A stretch of DNA of 64,000 nucleotides from DAHUYF01 sp963838385 (GTDB lineage Bacteria; Pseudomonadota; Alphaproteobacteria; ATCC43930; CGMCC-115725). The stretch covers positions 248,001-312,000 of the forward strand of contig CAWIRE010000003.1 of the NCBI GenBank assembly GCA_963838385.1. The letters run 5' to 3'. Both the position numbers and the translations under genes were made by a program. The notes beneath the pieces were generated by a model, which saw only the letters and a program-made list of their open reading frames with translations, did not search any database and had not been told where the DNA came from. Below, piece after piece: positions 8,651 through 16,229 of this stretch (positions are counted from its first letter, which is position 1; the number at the start of each line of letters is the position of its first letter).

Positions 8651-9436
8651 TTACGATTTAGCCCGCCGATGCCCGGAACGTTGCTTGCAGACGGCGTTGA
8701 ACCCAGCGGCCATGAATGCCGCCATTCGCTCCTTTACCGCCGCGAAATCGTCCGAATTGCATAATCCGCCCGAAAGCTTGTCGATGCGCCCGGTGCGCGC
8801 CAATGTGAGGAGCAGAGCGCCGGACACGAAGTGATAGCCCCAGAAGATATCCACTTCCGCGCAGTCCGGGAGCGCGCGTTTCAGCAGACCGATCAATCGC
8901 AGGACGACCGGATCGAAATGCTTGTCCATCAGTTGCGCGCCCCACTCGGGCGTGTTCGCGACCTGCGCGGCGAGCGCCCCGTAGTTCTTCCAGCTTTCGC
9001 CACCTTGGATGTAAAGATCGAGGTCGGTATCGAGAAATGCGCGTAGGGCGCCCTCGACCGTCGGCTTGCCCTTCGTCGCCGCGTCATATTCGTCAAGGGC
9101 GCGCATACGCCGCGTGCTGGTCGCTACGGCACGACGGGCAAATACCCTGTCGAAGAGGCTCTGCTTGTCGCTGAAATAGTAGTTCATCAGCGTATGGTGG
9201 ACGCCCACGCGGTTGGCAACGTCCTTGAGCGTGACGCCGTAAAGACCGTGCTTTGAAAAAAGATCCTCGGCGGTATCCAGAATCAGCTCGATCGTTTCCG
9301 CGCGCTGCTCGGCCTTGGAGGTGCGCTTGCGTCGCGAGCTCACGTTTGCGGGCACAACTTGCCTTTCCCGGAACGAATTTTGTCGATCTTCCGCGTCGAT
9401 GCCATCGGTCGTAGCACGCCCTTTGCGGAATTTCAA
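8651..9436 (-). CDS. TetR/AcrR-family transcriptional regulator
   Basis: 261 residues in the longest reading. The N-terminal helix-turn-helix region is typical of the family: ILDTAEDLFSKHGLYGVTLKDVANRVGVHHTLMNYYFSDKQSLFDRVF, spread over about residues 51-98. The C-terminal ligand-binding half contains GALAAQVANTPEWGAQ and WGYHFVSGALLLTL. The first 35 or so residues are polar and unlike the family, so an internal GTG start before PANVSSRRKR is possible. It lies upstream of and codirectional with the importer operon, making it the likely regulator of that operon, with the transported compound or a metabolite as inducer. That link is inferred from position only. Confidence 0.85.
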   Translation of the reverse strand: MKFRKGRATTDGIDAEDRQNSFRERQVVPANVSSRRKRTSKAEQRAETIELILDTAEDLFSKHGLYGVTLKDVANRVGVHHTLMNYYFSDKQSLFDRVFARRAVATSTRRMRALDEYDAATKGKPTVEGALRAFLDTDLDLYIQGGESWKNYGALAAQVANTPEWGAQLMDKHFDPVVLRLIGLLKRALPDCAEVDIFWGYHFVSGALLLTLARTGRIDKLSGGLCNSDDFAAVKERMAAFMAAGFNAVCKQRSGHRRAKS

Positions 9437-9453
9437 AATGACACGCTAGCCGG

Positions 9454-10050
9454 CTAGGCCAGCGCCGCGTCCGGTCCCAGCAGCGCCGCGCGGAAGCGGT
9501 TCTTGAGCAGCGCGCCGTCGCGCGGCGGCAGCACCAGCGGCGGCGCGTCGGGGGATATCTTCACCTGGGCGAAAACCGGGCCCTGGCGCGCCCGGAGCCG
9601 CGCGCGCAGCGCCTCGATCCCGGCCATCTCGCGGATCGTCTCGCTCCGCGCGAAGCCGCAGCCGGCGGCGATGGCGGCGAGGTCGACGCCATGGGCGGTG
9701 TGGGTCTCCTGCATGCCGGTCTCGCCATAGCGCTCGTTGTCGAGCACCGCGAGCGCGAGATTGGCCGGGCGCTGGACGCCGATGGTGGCGAGGCTGCCCA
9801 GCCCCATCAGCATCTCGCCGTCGCCGGTCAGCACCAGCACGGCGCGGTCGGGCTGCGCCAGCGCCAGGCCGAGGCCGACCATCGCGGCGCTGCCCATGGC
9901 GCCCCAGAGCGGGAAGGTGAGGGGGCTGTCGCCGGCAGCGGTGGCATCCCAGGTCGGCGCCCCCAGCCCCGTCACCAGCAGGAGATCGCCGCGCTCGGCC
10001 AGCAGCGAGCGGACGACGGCGCGGCGGTCGAGGGTGTTGGCGCGGCTCAT
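9454..10050 (-). CDS. ThDP-dependent 2-oxoacid decarboxylase, catalytic (beta) subunit
   Basis: 198 residues covering only the pyrophosphate-binding half of a ThDP enzyme. The ThDP motif starts at GDGEMLMGLGSLATI and ends about 30 residues later in VLDNERYGETG. The layout matches the beta subunit of sulfopyruvate decarboxylase (ComE) and the C-terminal half of phosphonopyruvate decarboxylase. The start at 10050 follows the alpha-subunit stop by 7 bp; a longer reading overlaps that gene without support. Together with the alpha subunit it should decarboxylate a 2-oxo acid to an aldehyde. The real substrate is unknown, and no phosphonate or sulfonate genes are nearby. Confidence 0.85.
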   Translation of the reverse strand: MSRANTLDRRAVVRSLLAERGDLLLVTGLGAPTWDATAAGDSPLTFPLWGAMGSAAMVGLGLALAQPDRAVLVLTGDGEMLMGLGSLATIGVQRPANLALAVLDNERYGETGMQETHTAHGVDLAAIAAGCGFARSETIREMAGIEALRARLRARQGPVFAQVKISPDAPPLVLPPRDGALLKNRFRAALLGPDAALA

Positions 10051-10057
10051 GGCAGGC

Positions 10058-10585
10058 TCATTTCTGGAAGGATTTGGCGCCGACGAGCTGCTGCGACAGC
10101 AGCACGGCGACGGCGCGGTAGCTGGCGAAGGCAAGCCGCGCCGCGCCGGCGACGATGGCGCCGACCTCTTCCGCTCGGCCCGCCCGCTGCACCAGCACGT
10201 CGGCGAGACCCAGCGCCTGCGGCGTGGCGCGGCCCATCGGCACCTGCCATGGGTTGAACTCGCCGAACTCGCCGCGCATGGTGATGAGCGTCAGCAGCGG
10301 AAAGCGGCAGGTCTCGATCAGCGCCAGCGCATTGATGCAATTGCCGACGCCGCTCGACTGCATCAGCAGCACCGAGCGCTGGCCGCCGAGCCAGGCGCCG
10401 GCGGCAAGCCCGATCCCCTCCTCTTCGGTGGTGAGCGGCACCATGCGCATCGTCGGATCGTCGGCGCAGAGGCCGATCAGCCGGGCATGGCCGGCATCGG
10501 GGACATAGGCCACCTGGCGGATCTCGGCCGCCTTGAGCACGGCGTGGATGTCGGCCGGCCAGTCGCTCGCGGCGCCGGCGCTCAC
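10058..10585 (-). CDS. ThDP-dependent 2-oxoacid decarboxylase, alpha subunit
   Basis: 175 residues equal to the N-terminal pyrimidine-binding domain of a ThDP enzyme. YVPDAGHARLIGL, the Glu-containing segment LTTEEEGIGLAAGAWLGGQ (the cofactor-activating Glu) and LMQSSGVGNCINAL match sulfopyruvate/phosphonopyruvate decarboxylase alpha chains. It starts with GTG overlapping the TGA of the dehydratase gene (GTGA), so translation is coupled. It must pair with the beta subunit encoded directly downstream to form an active site. Confidence 0.85.
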   Translation of the reverse strand: MSAGAASDWPADIHAVLKAAEIRQVAYVPDAGHARLIGLCADDPTMRMVPLTTEEEGIGLAAGAWLGGQRSVLLMQSSGVGNCINALALIETCRFPLLTLITMRGEFGEFNPWQVPMGRATPQALGLADVLVQRAGRAEEVGAIVAGAARLAFASYRAVAVLLSQQLVGAKSFQK

Positions 10586-11706
10586 GCCCAATTCTCCACC
10601 GCGTAGCGCTCGACCGCCTCGGGCACGAAGTCGCAGCCGAGTCCCGGCCGGTCCGGCAGCTCGATCATGCCTTTGGCGAAGGCGAGCTGCGGCGCGACCA
10701 GGCGGCGGAAGTTCAGCACCGTGTCGTCGGGAAAGAGCTCGACATAGCGCGCATTGGGCGTCGCCGCCACCAGATGCGCATGCACATCGTGGAACCAGTG
10801 CGGGCAGAGCGTCACGCCATAGCTCGCCGCCGTGGCGGCGATGCGGCGGAACTCGCTGATGCCGCCGCAGACGCAGGCATCGGTCTGCAGGATCATCGCC
10901 GCCTCTTTGTCGAGCAGCTGCTTGAAGCGCCAGCGCCCGCCTTCGATCTCGCCGGTCGCCACCGGCACCGGCGTCAAGCGCGCCAGCCGTGCATGATTGT
11001 CGATGTCGTCGGGGCCGAACGGCTCCTCGATCCAATAGGGGTCGGAAGGCTCGTAGGCGCGCATGAAGCGCAGCGCCGTCGGCAGGTCCGACCAGGCGTT
11101 GTTGGCGTCGAGCATCAGCAGCACCTCGCCGCCGATCGCGGCGCGCGCCGCCTCGATGCGCGCCCGCTCGAGCCCGAGATCGCTGCCGCGCCCGACCTTG
11201 ATCTTGACCGCGCCGAAGCCCTGGCGGACATAGCCCGCCATCTCCTCGCCCAGCATCTCCGGCGTCTTGCCGTCGAGATAGTAGCCGCCGCTGGCATAGG
11301 CGGGGACGCGGTCGGTGACGGCGGCGCCGAGGTATTTGTAGAGCGGCAGGCCCGCCGCCCGCGCGTTGCGGTCCCAGAGCGCGATGTCGAGCGCGCTGAT
11401 CGCGCGCAGCACCGCGCCGAGCCGGCCGGCGAGGAGCGCCTCCTGGTACATCTCCTGCCACAGGCCCTCGACGCGATGCGCGTCCTGGCCGACGAGCTTC
11501 CTCGCCAGCAGCCCCTGCACCGCCTTGGTGATCAGCGTGCCGCCGGCATGGCCGGCATAGCAGAAGCCGATGCCCGTGACGCCGTCATCGCCCTCGACCT
11601 CGACGAGCGCGTAATGGCGCTCGCTCACCAGCCGGCTGGAGAACGCCGTCGCCGCGGCGAGCGGCACGCTGACGGCGCGGGCGCGGATCTTGGCAATGCG
11701 GGTCAT
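10582..11706 (-). CDS. Enolase-superfamily dehydratase (mandelate racemase/muconate lactonizing family)
   Basis: 374 residues with the full mandelate-racemase-subgroup active site. The Lys-x-Lys pair is in AVKIKVG, the metal ligands are in LMLDANNAW, IEEPF and ATGEIEGGRW, and the His-Asp dyad is in LQTDACVCGG and CPHWFHD. Members of this subgroup abstract the proton next to a carboxylate, and many are acid-sugar dehydratases producing 2-oxo-3-deoxy acids. Coupling by GTGA to a 2-oxoacid decarboxylase suggests dehydration followed by decarboxylation. The exact sugar acid cannot be read from the sequence. Confidence 0.9.
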   Translation of the reverse strand: MTRIAKIRARAVSVPLAAATAFSSRLVSERHYALVEVEGDDGVTGIGFCYAGHAGGTLITKAVQGLLARKLVGQDAHRVEGLWQEMYQEALLAGRLGAVLRAISALDIALWDRNARAAGLPLYKYLGAAVTDRVPAYASGGYYLDGKTPEMLGEEMAGYVRQGFGAVKIKVGRGSDLGLERARIEAARAAIGGEVLLMLDANNAWSDLPTALRFMRAYEPSDPYWIEEPFGPDDIDNHARLARLTPVPVATGEIEGGRWRFKQLLDKEAAMILQTDACVCGGISEFRRIAATAASYGVTLCPHWFHDVHAHLVAATPNARYVELFPDDTVLNFRRLVAPQLAFAKGMIELPDRPGLGCDFVPEAVERYAVENWA

Positions 11707-11775
11707 GCGCGGCGCTCTCTCCTCCCGGAGCTTTGCCGCGATCCTAGGAGGAGGGCGCTGGCTCCGGCAACCCTA

Positions 11776-11826
11776 GGGCGACCGCGCTCTGGCGCGCGGT
11801 CGTCCCAGCGACGACGCTTTGCGTCG
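11776..11826. other. Two tandem hairpins after the MFS gene
   Basis: Between the MFS stop and the dehydratase start are a 12-bp stem with one bulged base (11776-11787 with 11794-11806) and a 6-bp stem with a TTT loop (11812-11817 with 11821-11826). There is no T-run after either on the minus strand, so this is not a standard intrinsic terminator. It could attenuate or stabilise the transcript, or be a short extragenic repeat. Confidence 0.4.
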
Positions 11827-11828
11827 CG

Positions 11829-13109
11829 CTAGGCCGGGACGGGTGCCACGCCGCCGGCGCGGCCGCGGCCGATGCGCAGCACCAGCAGCGCCGCGACGAG
11901 GCAGAGGCCGCCGGAGATCAGCACCGGCACGAGATAGGCGCCGAGCATCGAGCGCAGCACGCCCGCCTCCAGCGCGGTGATGCCGGCGCCGAGTTGATGG
12001 CCGGCCAGCAGCCAGCCGAAGATGATCGGCGCATCCGCCTTGCCGAAGAGCTGGGTGGTGAGCCGCACCGTCGGCGGCACGGTGGCGATCCAGTCGAGGC
12101 CGTAGAAGACGGCGAAGATCGACAGCCCGTAGAGCGAGAAGCCGGAATAGGGCAGATAGATCAGCGCCAGGCCGCGCAGCCCGTAATACCAGAACAGCAG
12201 CCAGCGGCTGTCGAAGCGGTCGGAGAGCCAGCCCGAGGCGGTGGTGCCGATGAGGTCGAAGACGCCCATCGCCGCCAGCAGGCTCGCGCCTTCCACCTCC
12301 GGGATGCCGTGATCGACGCAGTAGGAGATGAGATGCGTGCCGATGAGGCCATTGGTGCTGGCGCCGCAGACGAAGAAGCTGGCGAAGAGCAGCCAGAAGC
12401 CGCCCGACCGCGCGCCGCGGCCGAGCGCCGCCATGGCGAGGCCGATGGGGTTCGCCCGCGCTGTCGCGGGGGCGATGTCGTCCGCCGCCGCGCCATAGGG
12501 CGCAAGGCCGATCGCCGCCGGATCCTCCGGCACGAGCAGCGCGACGAGCGGGATCATCGCGGCGGCGGCGATCGCCGCGATCCACGCCACCGCCTGCCAG
12601 CCGGCATGCTCGGCGACGGCGGCGAGCATCGGCAGGAAGACGAGCTGGCCGGTGGCGGTGCTGGCGGTGATGATGCCCATCACCAGCCCCTGCTGCGTGG
12701 CGAACCAGCGGTTGACGATGGTGGCGCCGAGCACCAGCGCGGTGACGCCGGTGCCGAGGCCGACGGCGAGCCCCCAGCTCAGCACCAGCTGCCACGGCGC
12801 CGTCATGAGTGTGCTGAGCGCGACGCTGGCGCTGATCAGCGCCAGCGCCAGCAGCACGGTGCGGCGGATGCCGAGCTGCTGCATCAGCGCCGCGGCGAAC
12901 GGGCCGATGAGGCCGTAGAGCACGATGTTGAGCGAGATCGCGAAGGAGATGGTGCCGCGGCTCCAGCCGAAGGCGCGCTCCAGCGGGACGATCAGCACGC
13001 TGGGCGTGGCGCGGACGCCGACCGCGGCGAGCAGCACGAGGAAGATGACCGCCGCGACGATCCAGGCATAGTGCACGCGCCCCGCCAGCGCTCGAGCGAG
13101 CGTTCTCAT
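11829..13109 (-). CDS. MFS transporter
   Basis: 426 residues with twelve predicted hydrophobic segments. Typical major-facilitator features include LGIRRTVLL after helix 2, a central hydrophilic loop of about 30 residues, and WLSDRFDSRWLL between helices 8 and 9, of the oxalate-formate/monocarboxylate-type branch. It probably imports the organic acid processed by the downstream dehydratase and decarboxylase. A GGAGG-type ribosome-binding site precedes the start at 13109. The promoter region is shared with, and overlaps that of, the divergent TetR gene. Confidence 0.88.
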   Translation of the reverse strand: MRTLARALAGRVHYAWIVAAVIFLVLLAAVGVRATPSVLIVPLERAFGWSRGTISFAISLNIVLYGLIGPFAAALMQQLGIRRTVLLALALISASVALSTLMTAPWQLVLSWGLAVGLGTGVTALVLGATIVNRWFATQQGLVMGIITASTATGQLVFLPMLAAVAEHAGWQAVAWIAAIAAAAMIPLVALLVPEDPAAIGLAPYGAAADDIAPATARANPIGLAMAALGRGARSGGFWLLFASFFVCGASTNGLIGTHLISYCVDHGIPEVEGASLLAAMGVFDLIGTTASGWLSDRFDSRWLLFWYYGLRGLALIYLPYSGFSLYGLSIFAVFYGLDWIATVPPTVRLTTQLFGKADAPIIFGWLLAGHQLGAGITALEAGVLRSMLGAYLVPVLISGGLCLVAALLVLRIGRGRAGGVAPVPA

Positions 13110-13124
13110 CCTCGCGCCTCCATG

Positions 13125-13177
13125 AGACAGACCGGTCTACCTCTTTACACGATACCGGTCGGTCTCTATCCTGTAAA
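13125..13177. promoter_or_regulatory. Overlapping divergent promoters with two TetR-type operators
   Basis: Plus strand: TTTACA (13144-13149), 17 bp, TATCCT (13167-13172) drives the TetR gene. Minus strand: TTTACA (13172-13177), 17 bp, TATCGT (13149-13154) drives the MFS gene. Two related inverted sites, AGACAGACCGGTCT (13125-13138, containing the perfect palindrome AGACCGGTCT) and ATACCGGTCGGTCT (13152-13165), resemble typical TetR-family operators. The second lies inside both promoter spacers, so one bound repressor should block both directions. Confidence 0.75.
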
Positions 13178-13183
13178 GCGCGG

Positions 13184-13834
13184 GTGATGAAGATGGCCAT
13201 GCGGCGGCGGAAGGCGGTCCCGGCGAAAACGCGCAAGCTCGAGGCGGGCGCGCTTGCGCCCTCGGCGCGCGAGCGGCTGCTCGAGGCGGCGGGGGATCTG
13301 TTCTACCGCCAGGGCATCCGCTCGGTGGGTGTCGACGAGATCGTCGCCCGGGCCAACGTCGCCAAGATGAGCCTCTATCGCAGCTTCCCCTCCAAGGACG
13401 AGCTTGCCGCCGCATATCTGGAGGCGACGGACGCGCGCTATTGGCGCCGCTGGGACGAGGTCGTGGCGCGGCATCCGGGCGATCCGCGCGCGCAGCTGCG
13501 GGCGGTCTTTCGCGGCTTGGCGCGGCGGACGACGCGCGAGGACTTCCGCGGCTGCCCCTTCACCAATGCCGCCACCGAGTTTCCCGAGCCCGACCATCCC
13601 GCGCGCAACGTCGCCGAGCGCAACAAGCACGAGCTGCGCCGGCGGCTTCTCGATCTCGCCGCCGCCCTCGGCGCCCGGCGGCCGGCGCAGCTTGCCGACC
13701 AGCTCGTGCTGCTGTTCGAAGGCGCCTATTCGAGCGCGCAGACCTTCGGCTCCGCCGGGCCGGCCGGCGCCGTCGCCGAAGCGGCCGAGGCGCTGATCGC
13801 GGCGCATCTCGGCGGCGCCGGGACACGCGGATAG
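13184..13834 (+). CDS. TetR-family regulator, divergent from the MFS/dehydratase operon
   Basis: 216 residues. The N-terminal helix-turn-helix region is clear: LLEAAGDLFYRQGIRSVGVD followed by EIVARANVAKMSLYRSFPSKDEL. The C-terminal half includes FRGCPFTNAATEFPEPDHP, typical of a common TetR subgroup. The start may be the GTG at 13184 or one of the in-frame ATGs at 13187, 13193 or 13199; none has a strong ribosome-binding site, so the exact start is open. The operators in the shared upstream region strongly suggest that it represses itself and the transporter operon. Confidence 0.88.
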   Translation: MMKMAMRRRKAVPAKTRKLEAGALAPSARERLLEAAGDLFYRQGIRSVGVDEIVARANVAKMSLYRSFPSKDELAAAYLEATDARYWRRWDEVVARHPGDPRAQLRAVFRGLARRTTREDFRGCPFTNAATEFPEPDHPARNVAERNKHELRRRLLDLAAALGARRPAQLADQLVLLFEGAYSSAQTFGSAGPAGAVAEAAEALIAAHLGGAGTRG

Positions 13835-13853
13835 CGCGCGGCGGCGGCTCGGC

Positions 13854-14828
13854 CTATTGCAGCCGCGGCGTCTTGAGGAAGGAAGCGCGGTCGGCGGATT
13901 TGACGCGGACCCAGACGGTGCGGCCCTCGCGCACCACCTCGATCGGGATCTCGGTGCCGGCCGGTCCGCTCGACCAGATCTTGCGGTAGAAATCGGCGAG
14001 CCCCGTCACGCTTTCGTCACGCACCGCCCAGAGCACGTCGCCTTCCCGGAGCCCGGCCGCGGCGGCGGGGCCGCGCGGGCTGACATCGGCGACCACGACG
14101 CGGCCGTCGCGCTCGGCCGAGAAGACGCCGAGCCAGGGCCGCGCCGGCTTGTTCTGGCGGCCATAGGTGACGAGATCATGCTGGATCGGCTTCAGCCGGT
14201 CGATCGGCACGATCATGTTGATGTCGCGCACGCTGTCGCGTTCGGTCATCTGTTGCACCATCAGCGAACCGATGCCGAGCAGCCTGCCGTCGCGGCCGAT
14301 GAGGGCGGTGCCGCCCCAGAAGGGATGGGCCGGCGCGGTGAAGATCGCGTCGGGCAGCAGGTACTCCCAATAGCCCGCGAATTCCTGCCGGCCGATGACG
14401 CTGGCGCGCACCGATTGCCGCCGCCCGCCGCCGGCGAGGATGACGGGATCGCCGGGCTCGATGTCGCTCGAGCGGCCGAGTTCGAGCGCGGGCAATGCCA
14501 GCCGGCCCAGCGCCTGCACCAGGCCGAGGCCGGTCTCCTGGTCATAGGCGAGAGCGTGGCCGGGCGTGGCGCGTCCGTCGGCGGTGCTGAGCCAGACGCT
14601 TTCCGCCTCGGTGATGAGATATCCGATGGTCAGCACGAGGCCGCGATCGCCGATCAGCACGCCGCTGCCGGCGCGCTCGGTGCCGAGCGTCTGGGCGGTG
14701 AAGGCGTCCTCGGGGACATGCGCCTGGAGTCCGACGACCGACTGCAGCACGCGGTCGAGATCGAAATCGAATTCCTCGGGCTTGGGCTGCGCCACGAGCG
14801 GAATTTCCCAGTCGGGTTTCTTGGGCAT
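13854..14828 (-). CDS. HtrA-like PDZ protein lacking the catalytic triad (pseudoprotease)
   Basis: 324 residues with a trypsin-like HtrA fold followed by one PDZ domain (about 225-315: LGVFSAERDGRVVVADVSPR, then GLREGDVLWAV). Each catalytic position is altered. The segment normally carrying His (TNxHVV) reads LTIGYLI, the Asp segment (TDLALL) reads TGLGLVQ, and the Ser segment (GNSGGP) reads PFWGGTALIG. No signal peptide or membrane anchor is visible at the N-terminus, so it may be cytoplasmic. It is likely a binding or scaffold protein rather than a protease. Neighbours do not indicate a partner. Confidence 0.75.
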   Translation of the reverse strand: MPKKPDWEIPLVAQPKPEEFDFDLDRVLQSVVGLQAHVPEDAFTAQTLGTERAGSGVLIGDRGLVLTIGYLITEAESVWLSTADGRATPGHALAYDQETGLGLVQALGRLALPALELGRSSDIEPGDPVILAGGGRRQSVRASVIGRQEFAGYWEYLLPDAIFTAPAHPFWGGTALIGRDGRLLGIGSLMVQQMTERDSVRDINMIVPIDRLKPIQHDLVTYGRQNKPARPWLGVFSAERDGRVVVADVSPRGPAAAAGLREGDVLWAVRDESVTGLADFYRKIWSSGPAGTEIPIEVVREGRTVWVRVKSADRASFLKTPRLQ

Positions 14829-14938
14829 CTTCTATCCCCGTCGTGTGCCGCGCTCTCGGCATCTTATCGCGACCGGCGGCGCCGGCGCTAGTGTCGACCA
14901 AGCGCTTGCTCCGGCGGCGCGATTCCGCCCGCCGGACC

Positions 14939-15157
14939 CTAGGACGAGGGTTGCTGCTCGAGCACCGCGGCTAGCTCCATCAGTTTGTCGATCGCCGGCC
15001 GATGGCCGTCGAGCGCGACGGGCTTGCTGCAGCGTGGGCAGGCAACAGCCTTCCGCTCCGCCAGCTGAGCGATGCTCTTCTGGAAGGATTGCCCGCATTG
15101 CGGGTCGGAGCAGGTGAGGCGCAGCGACAGCAGGTCGGCGTAGCGGGGGCTGCTCAT
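14939..15157 (-). CDS. Small zinc-ribbon protein of unknown function
   Basis: 72 residues beginning MSSPRYADLL. Two cysteine pairs, CSDPQC and CPRC, spaced about 20 residues apart, form a probable zinc ribbon, followed by a short helical tail. The start is placed at 15157 because longer readings have low-complexity Arg-rich extensions typical of shadow frames. It lies 110 bp upstream of the HtrA-like gene on the same strand. A role in nucleic-acid or protein binding is possible but there is no direct evidence. Confidence 0.65.
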   Translation of the reverse strand: MSSPRYADLLSLRLTCSDPQCGQSFQKSIAQLAERKAVACPRCSKPVALDGHRPAIDKLMELAAVLEQQPSS

Positions 15158-15296
15158 GGCGTGATGCGCCTCAGCCGGGTGCCGCCGCGGCGCGCGATGG
15201 AGAAAGGCGCCGGGCGGCCGAAGGTGGCAGGGAGAGCATGCGACGATCCTAGCGCCTCGGCCGGCGTCCGGCGACCGGAAACGCGGGCGGCCCCTC

Positions 15297-16211
15297 TTAA
15301 AGATGCGAGTACATCGCCCGGCCGGCGATCGGCAGCTCCGCCCGCAGTACGCTGCCGCTCGCTGACTCCGTGATGAACAGCGACTTCCGTTCCGCCCCGC
15401 CATAGGCGCAATTGGTGGTGGCGAGCCCGGCGCAGGAGCGGATGCGATAGAGCGGCTCGCCGAGCGCGCTGAAGAGCCAGACCGTGCCGAACCCTACGTG
15501 GCAGACGGCGAGGTTGTCCGCCTCGTCCATCGCCATGCCGTCGGGGCCGGTGCCGCCCGACATCTGGATGAAGATGCCGACCCGGCCGACGCCGCCCTCG
15601 TGAGTGAGAGGCACGCGCCAGACGGCATTGTTGCGGGTGACGCAGAGGTAGAGCACGGTCTGCGCCGTGTTGAGCGCGAGGCCGTTGGGGCTGGGCACGG
15701 TGTCGAGGAGGCAATCGAGTTTGCCGCCGGCCGAAAGGCGCCACAGCCGGCCGGTCGGATCGTGCAGCCCCGTCATGCCCTGGTCGGTGAAGTAGAGATC
15801 GCCATTGGCCGCGAACACCAGATCGTTGACGCCTTTGAAGCGCTCGAAGCGCGCCCGCTCCAGCACCGGCTCGATCCTGCCGCTCTTGGGATCGAACACC
15901 ATGATGCCGTGCTTGTGGTCGGTGATGAAGGCGCGGCCGTCGCGATGGAATTTGAGGCCGTTCGGCTCGCCGTCATATTCGAAGGCGAGGCTGAGCGCGC
16001 CGTCGGGCGTGATCTTGAACAGCCGTCCCCAGGGGATGTCGGTCACCCAGAGATTGCCGTCGCGGTCGAAGGACGGCCCTTCGAGAAAGGAGGCGGTCGG
16101 CGCGCCCTCGCGCAGCGTGTCGACCCAGGGCGATCGGCCGGAGGCCCGCGACAGCCGGTCCGGAACGCGGGCGAAGACCGTCGTCTCGATCACGGGCGGC
16201 GCGGCGAACAT
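15297..16211 (-). CDS. SMP-30/gluconolactonase-family protein
   Basis: 304 residues of a six-bladed propeller. Metal-site segments of this family can be seen: LEGPSFDRDGNLW (Glu ligand), SPNGLALNTAQ (Asn ligand) and GPDGMAMDEADNL (Asp ligand). Family members hydrolyse sugar lactones or other esters with a divalent cation. No export signal is apparent. It is followed on the same strand by the zinc-ribbon gene after 139 bp. It is the third propeller gene of this broad superfamily within 16 kb, but is much closer to true SMP-30 than the two in the importer operon. Confidence 0.87.
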   Translation of the reverse strand: MFAAPPVIETTVFARVPDRLSRASGRSPWVDTLREGAPTASFLEGPSFDRDGNLWVTDIPWGRLFKITPDGALSLAFEYDGEPNGLKFHRDGRAFITDHKHGIMVFDPKSGRIEPVLERARFERFKGVNDLVFAANGDLYFTDQGMTGLHDPTGRLWRLSAGGKLDCLLDTVPSPNGLALNTAQTVLYLCVTRNNAVWRVPLTHEGGVGRVGIFIQMSGGTGPDGMAMDEADNLAVCHVGFGTVWLFSALGEPLYRIRSCAGLATTNCAYGGAERKSLFITESASGSVLRAELPIAGRAMYSHL

Positions 16212-16229
16212 GGGCTCTTTCCTCCGGCT

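Noticed and set aside
9454..10585. Calling the ThDP subunits sulfopyruvate decarboxylase (comDE) or phosphonopyruvate decarboxylase (ppd)
   Set aside because: The fold agrees, but no phosphonate or coenzyme M genes are near and the context is a dehydratase, so only the general reaction is assigned.
11776..11826. Strong intrinsic terminator after the MFS gene
   Set aside because: The hairpins are convincing, but no T-run follows on the transcribed strand.
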